Shown: positions 6,476 to 11,854 of the stretch, piece by piece
How the letters are laid out: every line of letters starts with the position of its first letter
How positions within the stretch are numbered: position 1 is the first letter of the stretch
DNA from: Gammaproteobacteria bacterium
GTDB lineage: Bacteria; Pseudomonadota; Gammaproteobacteria; S144-34
Direction of reading: 5' to 3'
Assembly: GCA_015494165.1 (NCBI GenBank)
Contig: WGBS01000178.1
Location: forward strand, 1-11,854
Length of the DNA stretch: 11,854 nucleotides
Made by a program: the position numbers and the translations under genes
Notes under the pieces: generated by a model
Databases searched by the model: none
What the model was told of the DNA's origin: nothing
The model's input: the letters and a program-made list of their open reading frames with translations, nothing else

Positions 6476-7513
6476 TCAGCGGAAGAGCTCCTTGTTCTGC
6501 GCCCGCGAGCGCGCCTCGTGGCGGCTGACGACGCCGCGCGCGACGAGCTCCTGCAGGTGCTGGTCGAGGGTCTGCATGCCGTGCGCCTGCCCGGTCTGGA
6601 TGGCCGAGTACATCTGCGCCACCTTGTCCTCGCGGATCAGGTTGCGGATGGCGGGGGTGGCGACCATGATCTCCCAGGCCGCCGTGCGTCCGCCGCCGAC
6701 CTTTTTGAGCAGGGTCTGCGAGATGACGGCGTTGAGCGACTCCGAGAGCATGGAGCGCACCATGTCCTTCTCGCCCGCCGGGAAGACGTCGATGACGCGG
6801 TCGATGGTCTTGGCCGCCGAGCTCGTGTGCAGGGTGGCGAAGACCAGGTGGCCGGTCTCGGCGGCGGTGAGCGCGAGGCGTATGGTCTCGAGGTCGCGCA
6901 TCTCGCCCACCAGGATGATGTCCGGGTCCTCGCGCAGCGCCGAGCGCAGCGCCTCGCTGAAGCCGAGGGTGTCGCGGTGCACCTCGCGCTGGTTGATGAG
7001 GCACTTCTTGCTCTGGTGCACGAACTCGATGGGGTCCTCGATGGTGAGGATGTGCGCGAAGCGCGACTCGTTGATGTAGTTGATCAGCGCCGCGAGCGTC
7101 GTCGACTTGCCCGAGCCGGTGGGCCCGGTCACCAGCACCAGACCGCGCGGCTTGTCGGCGATGTCGCGGAAGACCGGCGGGCAGCCGAGGTCCTCGAGGG
7201 TGAGGATGTTCGAGGGGATGGTGCGGAAGACGGCGCCGGCGCCGCGGTTGTGGTTGAAGGCGTTGACGCGGAAACGCGCCAGCCCCTGGATCTCGAAGGA
7301 GAAGTCGGTCTCGAAGTACTCCTCGTAGTCCCGGCGCTGCTTGTCGTTCATGATGTCGTAGATCAGCGCGTGGACCGTCTTGTGGTCGAGCGCCGGGAGA
7401 TTGATGCGGCGGATGTCGCCGTCGACGCGGATCATCGGCGGCAGGCCCGCCGAGAGGTGCAGGTCCGAGGCGTTGTTCTTGACCGCGAAGGCCAGCAGCT
7501 CGGCGATGTCCAT
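6476..7513 (-). CDS. pilT: PilT, type IV pilus twitching motility (retraction) ATPase
   Basis: The 345-residue hexameric ATPase drives type IV pilus retraction, and its length is almost the same as P. aeruginosa PilT. Visible motifs are ASDLHLSAGLPPMIRVDG near the N terminus, Walker A GPTGSGKST (130-138), Asp box LTIEDPIEFVHQS (156-168), Walker B DIILVGEMRD (198-207), His box GHLVFATLHTSSA (221-233) and the PilT-specific C-terminal AIRNLIREDK. The ATG at 7513 has a strong purine-rich ribosome site (GGGAGGGGAG) just upstream on the minus strand. The gene is divergent from yggS across a 131-bp gap, a conserved arrangement in gammaproteobacteria. The leader would contain two predicted stem-loops. 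Confidence 0.97.
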   Translation of the reverse strand: MDIAELLAFAVKNNASDLHLSAGLPPMIRVDGDIRRINLPALDHKTVHALIYDIMNDKQRRDYEEYFETDFSFEIQGLARFRVNAFNHNRGAGAVFRTIPSNILTLEDLGCPPVFRDIADKPRGLVLVTGPTGSGKSTTLAALINYINESRFAHILTIEDPIEFVHQSKKCLINQREVHRDTLGFSEALRSALREDPDIILVGEMRDLETIRLALTAAETGHLVFATLHTSSAAKTIDRVIDVFPAGEKDMVRSMLSESLNAVISQTLLKKVGGGRTAAWEIMVATPAIRNLIREDKVAQMYSAIQTGQAHGMQTLDQHLQELVARGVVSRHEARSRAQNKELFR

Positions 7514-7531
7514 CTCCCCTCCCGTGGTGGC

Positions 7532-7547
7532 GCGGGCGTGCGCCCGC
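7532..7547 (-). other. Stem-loop just upstream of the pilT ribosome binding site
   Basis: GCGGGCG at 7532-7538 and CGCCCGC at 7541-7547 are perfect reverse complements around TG, giving a practical stem of 6 bp with a 4-nt loop. In the pilT transcript it would end about 10 nt before the GGGAGGGGAG ribosome site. It could affect initiation, but GC-rich sequence produces such stems by chance. Confidence 0.35.
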
Positions 7548-7560
7548 CTTCCCGCCGGAG

Positions 7561-7585
7561 GCCCTGAGAAATGGTTCTTGAGGGC
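7561..7585. other. Long stem-loop in the pilT-yggS divergent gap
   Basis: GCCCTGAGAA (7561-7570) and TTCTTGAGGGC (7575-7585) pair over ten base pairs with one bulged base and a four-base loop. One pair is G.T as read on the plus strand, or A.C on the minus-strand transcript. With transcription from the predicted minus-strand promoter at 7607-7612, it would lie in the first 40 nt or so of the pilT leader. It is notably AT-richer than the genes around it, which suggests function rather than base-composition noise. It could equally be a protein-binding dyad. Confidence 0.4.
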
Positions 7586-7600
7586 TCCCCCGCTCTTTTC

Positions 7601-7615
7601 GGCTACAGTATAGCC
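7601..7615. promoter_or_regulatory. Promoter-like dyad between pilT and yggS
   Basis: GGCTACAGTATAGCC is a perfect 5-bp inverted repeat (GGCTA / TAGCC) around CAGTA. Read on the minus strand it contains TATACT (7612 to 7607), a near-consensus -10 for pilT, with a poor -35 (TCGACG at 7637-7632, 19-bp spacer). Read on the plus strand it contains TACAGT (7604-7609), a weaker -10 facing yggS, with TTGAGG at 7578-7583 but a 20-bp spacer. The dyad could serve overlapping divergent promoters or an operator. The plus-strand transcript would have a roughly 29-nt leader without a clear ribosome site. Confidence 0.45.
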
Positions 7616-7644
7616 CTCGCCCGCGGCCGCCCGTCGACAGCGCC

Positions 7645-8352
7645 ATGCCGGACGTCGCCCGCCGACTCGACGAGGTGCGCGCGCGCATCGCGCGCGCGGC
7701 GCGCGCCTGCGGGCGCAGGCCGGAGGAGGTCACCCTCCTCGCCGTCTCCAAGGGCCAGCCGCCCGAGGCCCTGGCCGCGGCGCACGCCGCCGGCCAGCGC
7801 CGCTTCGGCGAGAGCTATCTCCAGGAGGCGCGCGCCAAGATGGAGGCGCTCGCCGCCCTCGAGGGCCTCGAGTGGCATTTCGTCGGCCCCATCCAGTCCA
7901 ATAAAGCGAAGGCGATCGCGGCGCGCTTTGACTGGGTTCACAGTCTCGACCGCGCCGACCTCGCCGAGCGCCTCGCGCGCCACCGCCCCGGGACGCTGCC
8001 CCCGCTCCAGGTCTGCATCCAGGTCAACGTCAGCGGCGAGCCCACCAAGCGAGGCGTCGCGCCGGAGGGGGCCGCCGCGCTCGCCGAGGCGGTCGCGGCC
8101 CTGCCGCGGCTGCGCCTGCGCGGGCTCATGGCCATCCCCGCGCCCGAGCGCGACCCCGCGCGCCAGCGCGCCGCCTTCGCCGCCGTGCGCGAGCTGCTCG
8201 AGGGCCTGCGCGCCGCCGGCCACACCGGGCTCGACACCCTCTCCATGGGCATGAGCGCCGACCTGGAGGCGGCGGTGGCCGAGGGCGCGACCATCGTCCG
8301 CGTGGGCACGGCCGTCTTCGGCCCGCGCCCGCCCCGGGACGCGCGCGCCTGA
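7645..8352 (+). CDS. yggS: YggS / PLPBP family pyridoxal 5'-phosphate homeostasis protein
   Basis: The 235-residue protein has the alanine-racemase-like N-terminal TIM-barrel fold and binds PLP, but has no known enzymatic activity. It buffers PLP and affects amino-acid metabolism. The PLP lysine is Lys36 in LLAVSKGQP. Other family signatures are FGESYLQEA, WHFVGPIQSNKAK, DWVHSLDRADLAERL, CIQVNVSGEPTKRG, GLMAIPAPE and the phosphate-binding end TLSMGMSADLEAAVAEGATIVRVGTAVFG. The ATG at 7645 gives the normal N terminus (MPDVARRLDEVRARI); no strong ribosome site precedes it. It is followed 49 bp later by proC, the widely conserved yggS-proC pairing. Confidence 0.96.
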   Translation: MPDVARRLDEVRARIARAARACGRRPEEVTLLAVSKGQPPEALAAAHAAGQRRFGESYLQEARAKMEALAALEGLEWHFVGPIQSNKAKAIAARFDWVHSLDRADLAERLARHRPGTLPPLQVCIQVNVSGEPTKRGVAPEGAAALAEAVAALPRLRLRGLMAIPAPERDPARQRAAFAAVRELLEGLRAAGHTGLDTLSMGMSADLEAAVAEGATIVRVGTAVFGPRPPRDARA

Positions 8353-8369
8353 AGCCCGCGCGCGGCGGG

Positions 8370-8375
8370 TATACT
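8370..8375 (+). promoter_or_regulatory. Possible internal promoter (-10 element) for proC
   Basis: TATACT, a near-consensus -10 hexamer, stands in the yggS-proC gap. No convincing -35 is seen: CTGAAG at 8349-8354 has a short 15-bp spacer and only three matching bases. Transcription would start near 8382, giving a leader of about 20 nt that includes the GGGGGGAG ribosome site at 8391-8398. Confidence 0.4.
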
Positions 8376-8401
8376 GGGCGCTCGCCGCCAGGGGGGAGCG
8401 C

Positions 8402-9232
8402 ATGGACACCGTCGACATCGCCTTCATCGGCGGCGGCAACCTCGCCGCCAGCCTGGTCGGGGGCCTGATCGCCGACGGCTACCCGGCCGCCGCCATCCGC
8501 GTCGCCGACCCGGACCCCGCCCGCCGCGAGCGCCTGGCCGCGCGCTGGGGAGTGCAGGTGCACGAGGACAACGCCGCCGCCGCGCGCGGCGCCGCCGTGC
8601 TGGTGCTGGCGGTCAAGCCGCAGGTGGTGCCGGCGGTGGCCCGCGAGCTGGGACCGCTCGCGCGCGCGCAGGGCAGCCTCGTGGTCTCGGTGGCGGCCGG
8701 CGTGCGCACGCGCGACCTCGCGCGCTGGCTCGGCTTCGAGGCCCCGCTGGTGCGCGCCATGCCCAACACGCCGGCGCTGGTGCAGAGCGGGGCGAGCGGC
8801 CTGTACGCCACCCCGGGCACGGGCGAGGCCGAGCGCGAGCGCGCCGAGTCGCTGCTGCGCGCGGTCGGGGTCACGGTCTGGGTCGAGGACGAGGACCTGA
8901 TGGACGCGGTCACCGCCGTGAGCGGCAGCGGCCCCGCCTACTTCTTCCTGCTGATGGAGGCGCTCGCCGAGGCCGGCGAGCGCCTCGGCCTGGAGGCGGG
9001 GCAGGCGCGCCTGCTCGCCCTCGAGACCGCCTTCGGCGCGGCCAAGATGGCGCTCGAGGCGAGCGAGCCGCCGGCGGCGCTGCGCGCGCGCGTGACCTCG
9101 CCCGGGGGCACCACCGAGCGCGCGCTCGGCGTCCTCGAGGAGGGCGGCTTCCGCGAGCTGGTCTCGCGCGCGGTGGCCGCCGCGCGCGAGCGCGCGCGCG
9201 AGCTGGCCGACCTGCTGGGGCGCGAGCCATGA
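8402..9232 (+). CDS. proC: Pyrroline-5-carboxylate reductase
   Basis: The enzyme reduces delta1-pyrroline-5-carboxylate to proline with NAD(P)H, the last step of proline synthesis. The 276-residue length is normal. The Rossmann nucleotide loop is IAFIGGGNLAASLVGGLI (6-23), followed by LAVKPQVV (69-76), AMPNTPALVQSGASGLY (119-135), the catalytic-domain motif SGSGPAYFFLLMEALAEAG (174-192) and the signature VTSPGGTTERAL (231-242). The start at ATG 8402 follows a GGGGGGAG ribosome site. Its TGA overlaps the yggT ATG (9229-9232). It lies downstream of yggS, with which it is functionally linked through PLP and amino-acid balance in other bacteria. Confidence 0.97.
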   Translation: MDTVDIAFIGGGNLAASLVGGLIADGYPAAAIRVADPDPARRERLAARWGVQVHEDNAAAARGAAVLVLAVKPQVVPAVARELGPLARAQGSLVVSVAAGVRTRDLARWLGFEAPLVRAMPNTPALVQSGASGLYATPGTGEAERERAESLLRAVGVTVWVEDEDLMDAVTAVSGSGPAYFFLLMEALAEAGERLGLEAGQARLLALETAFGAAKMALEASEPPAALRARVTSPGGTTERALGVLEEGGFRELVSRAVAAARERARELADLLGREP

Positions 9233-9798
9233 GCTACGAGCTGCAGGCGCTCACCTTCCTGGTGCAGGTGGCCTTCGGGCTCTACCTCCTGGCGGTGCTC
9301 CTGCGCCTGCTCCTGCAGTGGGCGCGCGCCGACTTCCGCAACCCCGTCGCGCGGCTCGTGCTGCGCGTCACCGACCCCCTGGTGGTGCCGCTGCGGCGCA
9401 TCGTGCCCGCTGTGGCCGGCATCGATCTCGCCACCGTTCTGCTCGCACTCGCCCTGCAGGCGCTGGAGCTGGTGGTGCTGGGGCTGCTGCTCGGGCACGT
9501 GCCGGGCCCCGCGGGCCTCGCGGTCGGGAGCCTCGCGGCGCTCGCCGGCTTCGTCATCCAGATCTACACCGTCACCATCATCGTCGAGGCCGTGCTGAGC
9601 TGGATCGCCCCGGGCGGCGCCCATCCGCTCGCCTGGCTGCTGATGCAGCTCAACGCGCCCGTGCTCCGCCCGTTCCGCCGCCTGGTGCCGTCCGTCGGCG
9701 GCATCGACCTCTCGCCGCTCGTCGCCTTGATCGTGCTGCAGCTCGTGCAGATCCTTGTCGTGCAGCGGCTCGCCGACTGGGGGCGCCTGCTCGGCTGA
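9229..9798 (+). CDS. yggT: YggT family integral membrane protein
   Basis: The 189-residue protein is very hydrophobic and consists of two YGGT repeats, each two membrane segments joined by an amphipathic stretch. Likely segments are residues 8-30, 66-92, 97-125 and 164-184. The repeat signature is seen twice: RNPVARLVLRVTDPLVVPLRRIVP...GIDLATVLLALALQ, then NAPVLRPFRRLVPSVGGIDLSPLVALIVLQ. The function is not well established; links to osmotic or ion homeostasis and to membrane and division factors have been proposed for relatives. The ATG at 9229 overlaps the proC stop and the TGA shares a base with the next start, so coupled translation is likely. Confidence 0.94.
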   Translation: MSYELQALTFLVQVAFGLYLLAVLLRLLLQWARADFRNPVARLVLRVTDPLVVPLRRIVPAVAGIDLATVLLALALQALELVVLGLLLGHVPGPAGLAVGSLAALAGFVIQIYTVTIIVEAVLSWIAPGGAHPLAWLLMQLNAPVLRPFRRLVPSVGGIDLSPLVALIVLQLVQILVVQRLADWGRLLG

Positions 9799-10097
9799 TG
9801 GCGGCCGGCGCCTCCTGGTGCCGCTGGGAGGACGGCGACCTGCTGGTGCAGGTGCGCGTGCAGCCGCGCGCGCGACGCGAGGCCATCGAGGGCGTGCGCG
9901 CCGGCCGCCTGCTGGTGCGCGTGACGGCGCCGCCCGCCGAGGGCCGGGCCAACGAGGCGGTCGCACGCCTGCTGGCAAGGGCCTGCGGCGTGCCGCGCTC
10001 GCGCGTGGAGCTCGTGCGCGGCGCCGGCGGGCGCGAGAAGACGCTGCGCGTGCGCGGGGCGCGGCGCCTGCCATGGGAGGAGGGCGGGCCGGCGTGA
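9798..10097 (+). CDS. yggU: DUF167 / YggU family protein
   Basis: The 99-residue protein is a small alpha/beta DUF167 member of unknown function, widely found next to yggT. Family features are VQVRVQPRARREAIEGV (a V-x-P-x-A-x-x-x-x-I-type strand), LLVRVTAPPAEGRANEAVARLLA (the hallmark APPxxGxANxA segment) and SRVELVRGAGGREKTLRV. The ATG at 9798 shares its A with the yggT TGA (TGATG), giving the tightest possible coupling. A longer upstream reading of the same frame is a shadow of yggT. It is probably the last gene of the yggS-proC-yggT-yggU run, with 71 bp to the next gene. Confidence 0.92.
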   Translation: MAAGASWCRWEDGDLLVQVRVQPRARREAIEGVRAGRLLVRVTAPPAEGRANEAVARLLARACGVPRSRVELVRGAGGREKTLRVRGARRLPWEEGGPA

Positions 10098-10121
10098 CGC
10101 GCTTCATGGCCGGCGCGCCGC

Positions 10122-10150
10122 GCCCGCGCTAGGGTGGGGGCGCCGCGGGC
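10122..10150. other. Inverted repeat in the gap between the DUF167 gene and the dynamin-like gene
   Basis: GCCCGCG (10122-10128) and CGCGGGC (10144-10150) are perfect complements around a 15-bp loop. There is no T tract, so terminator function is weakly supported. The loop holds TAGGGT (10130-10135), a poor -10 candidate. The rest of the 71-bp gap shows only the ribosome site of the next gene. Confidence 0.25.
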
Positions 10151-10168
10151 CGACGGGAGGACCGGGAC

Positions 10169-11854
10169 ATGGCCGGTGCGGGGGACGGTACGCTGGAGCG
10201 CGAGGTCGGGGCCTACGCCGCCTCGCGCTCGGGCCTGCTCGAGGGCGTGCAGGCCTTCCAGGCCTGGCTCGAGGACTTCGGCGAGGCCAGCGCCGAGGAC
10301 GACCTGCGCCTGTACGAGACGCTCGAGGCGCTGCGCCACGACCGCCTGACGGTCGCCTTCGTCGCCGAGTTCTCGCGCGGCAAGAGCGAGCTCATCAACG
10401 CCATCTTCTTCGCCGGGCACGGTCGCCGCCTGCTGCCCTCGCAGGCCGGGCGCACCACCATGTGCCCCACCGAGATCTTCCACGACGCCGACAGCGAGCG
10501 CCCCTACGTGCGGCTGCTGCCCATCGAGACACGCCGCACCGACATCCCGGTCTCGGAATACCGTCGCGATCCCATCCACTGGGTGACGCTCTACCTCGAC
10601 CCCGCCGACCCCGAGGGCATGGCCGAGACCATCGCCGAGATCGTGCGCACCAAGCAGGTGCCGCTCGCCCAGGCGCGGGAGCTGGGGCTCGCGCCGCAGG
10701 ACGGCAGCGCCCCCGAGACGGTCGAGATCCCCAAGTGGCGCCACGCCCTCATCAGCTTCCCGCACCCGCTGCTCGAGCAGGGGCTCACCATCCTCGACAC
10801 CCCGGGGCTCAACGCGATCGGCGCCGAGCCCGAGCTCACCCTCAACGCGCTCCCCGCCGCCCAGGCCGTGCTCTTCGTGGTGGGCGCCGACACCGGCGTG
10901 ACGCGCAGCGACCTCGAGATGTGGAACGAGCACGTCGCGCGCCTCGCGCGCCGCGGCGACGGGCAGGGCGTGATCGTGGTCCTGAACAAGATCGACACCC
11001 TGTGGGACGAGCTGCGCTCGCGCGAGGAGGTGGAGGCCGCCATCGAGCGCCAGCGCCAGGAGGTGGCGGGCATCCTCGGCGTGGACCCGGCGCAGGTCTT
11101 CCCGGTCTCGGCCCAGAAGGGCCTGGTGGCCAAGGTGCGCGGCGACGAGGCGCTGCTCGCCCGCAGCCGGCTGCGGGCGCTGGAGCGCCACTTCGCCGAG
11201 GCCGTGCTGCCGCGCAAGCGCGCCATCCTGCGCGAGGCGGTGCACCGCGGCGTCGGCGACCAGCTCGACAACGCGCGCAGCGTGGTCGGGGGGCGGCTGG
11301 AGCAGGCGCGCGCCCAGCTCAACGAGCTGCGCAGCCTCAGCGGCAAGAACGTGGCCGTGCTCGAGGACCTGCTGAGGAAGGCGCGCGCCGAGCAGGCCAC
11401 CTACCTGCGCCACCTGCAGAGCTACCAGTCGAGCAAGCGGCTGCTGCAGAAGCAGGCGCGCGAGCTGCTCGCCGCCCTCAGCCTCGAGCGCATCGACCGC
11501 CGCATCCACGCCGCGCGCGTGGAGATGGCCAAGAGCTGGACCACCGCCGGCCTCAAGCGCGCCATGCGCACCCTCTTCGACGGCCTGCTCGAGGCCATGG
11601 CCGAGGCCGAGGCGCGCGGGCTGGAGACCCGGCGTCTGGTGGAGGCGGTCTTCCGCAAGTTCCACCGCGAGCACGGGCTGCCGCCGCTGACGCCGCGCCT
11701 GCTCGACATGGGCGCTTACGGCGCCGAGCTGCGCCGCCTGCACGAGGAGGCCGAGGCCTTCCGGCGCAGCCCCGTGACCACCATGACCGAGCAGAGCTTC
11801 GTCATCCGCAAGTTCTTCGTCTCCCTCGTCGCCGAGGCGCGCAACGTCTTCTTC
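10169..11854 (+). CDS. Dynamin-like GTPase, large bacterial family (3' end outside window)
   Basis: 562 codons are seen with no stop; the gene runs off the end. The start is ATG 10169, preceded by a textbook GGGAGG ribosome site (10155-10160) with an 8-nt spacer. The GTPase motifs are in order: G1 VAEFSRGKSELINA (Gly71-Lys72-Ser73), G2-like GRTTMCPTE (94-102), G3 ILDTPGLN (208-215), G4 VLNKIDTLWD (271-280) and G5-like VSAQKG (313-318). After about residue 330 comes a long, charged, mostly helical region (for example VVGGRLEQARAQLNELRSL and LLRKARAEQATYLRHLQSY), as in the stalk of bacterial dynamin-like proteins, which remodel or tether membranes. The first Gly of G1 is Ala66. An extra segment of about 100 residues lies between G2 and G3. 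The subfamily is common in Proteobacteria, but its role is unknown to me. Confidence 0.88.
   Translation, partial: MAGAGDGTLEREVGAYAASRSGLLEGVQAFQAWLEDFGEASAEDDLRLYETLEALRHDRLTVAFVAEFSRGKSELINAIFFAGHGRRLLPSQAGRTTMCPTEIFHDADSERPYVRLLPIETRRTDIPVSEYRRDPIHWVTLYLDPADPEGMAETIAEIVRTKQVPLAQARELGLAPQDGSAPETVEIPKWRHALISFPHPLLEQGLTILDTPGLNAIGAEPELTLNALPAAQAVLFVVGADTGVTRSDLEMWNEHVARLARRGDGQGVIVVLNKIDTLWDELRSREEVEAAIERQRQEVAGILGVDPAQVFPVSAQKGLVAKVRGDEALLARSRLRALERHFAEAVLPRKRAILREAVHRGVGDQLDNARSVVGGRLEQARAQLNELRSLSGKNVAVLEDLLRKARAEQATYLRHLQSYQSSKRLLQKQARELLAALSLERIDRRIHAARVEMAKSWTTAGLKRAMRTLFDGLLEAMAEAEARGLETRRLVEAVFRKFHREHGLPPLTPRLLDMGAYGAELRRLHEEAEAFRRSPVTTMTEQSFVIRKFFVSLVAEARNVFF

Noticed and set aside
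4729..6528. Plus-strand open frame of 599 codons across pyrK, the convergent gap and pilU
   Set aside because: It runs out of frame through pyrK and antisense through pilU, and its translation shows no family features.
7532..7547. Possible intrinsic terminator in the pilT-yggS gap
   Set aside because: There is no T tract on either strand, and the gap is divergent, so no transcript should end there.
9650..11743. Minus-strand open frame of 697 codons opposite yggT, yggU and the dynamin-like gene
   Set aside because: Its composition is typical of a GC-rich antisense shadow, and the plus strand carries clear GTPase motifs with a good ribosome site.

Overview
The window is a dense, very GC-rich stretch of a gammaproteobacterial chromosome. 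It has twelve clear genes, short gaps and many ATGA/GTGA stop-start overlaps. The gene order (TonB-family, algH, ruvX, pyrR, pyrB, inactive pyrC', then pilU-pilT divergent from yggS-proC-yggT) matches, from memory, the region around pilT, tonB3 and pyrB in Pseudomonas aeruginosa. The extreme GC content and a pyrK gene after pyrC' argue against Pseudomonas itself. A high-GC relative in or near the Chromatiales/Ectothiorhodospiraceae is my guess and is not shown by the sequence.

Left part (1-5194, plus strand): the 3' end of a TonB-family gene, then a tight operon algH-ruvX-pyrR-pyrB-pyrC'-pyrK. Junctions are 1 bp, then three 4-bp overlaps, then 10 bp. A good sigma70-type promoter sits almost on the algH start codon, so the operon mRNA may be leaderless. 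PyrB and the catalytically dead dihydroorotase PyrC' should assemble into a class A aspartate transcarbamoylase. PyrR is a PRPP-binding, phosphoribosyltransferase-fold protein. PyrK is the FAD/2Fe-2S electron-transfer subunit normally paired with a class 1B dihydroorotate dehydrogenase, which is not in the window.

Middle (5195-7644): a 119-bp convergent gap holds a 30-bp imperfect inverted repeat built from 14-bp units, with a small hairpin between the arms. Next come pilU and pilT on the minus strand, encoding the type IV pilus retraction ATPases. The 131-bp divergent gap between pilT and yggS holds a promoter-like dyad and two stem-loops that would lie in the pilT leader.

Right part (7645-11854, plus strand): yggS (PLP homeostasis), proC (last step of proline synthesis) with its own -10-like element, yggT (membrane protein) and a DUF167/YggU gene, the last three overlapping. 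After a 71-bp gap comes a large dynamin-like GTPase that runs off the window end.

Most of the window is conserved housekeeping sequence. I found no convincing new multi-gene system. The points most worth a second look are pyrK in a pyrBC' operon, the intergenic inverted repeat, the leaderless-looking operon promoter combined with an in-operon pyrR, and the structured pilT leader.
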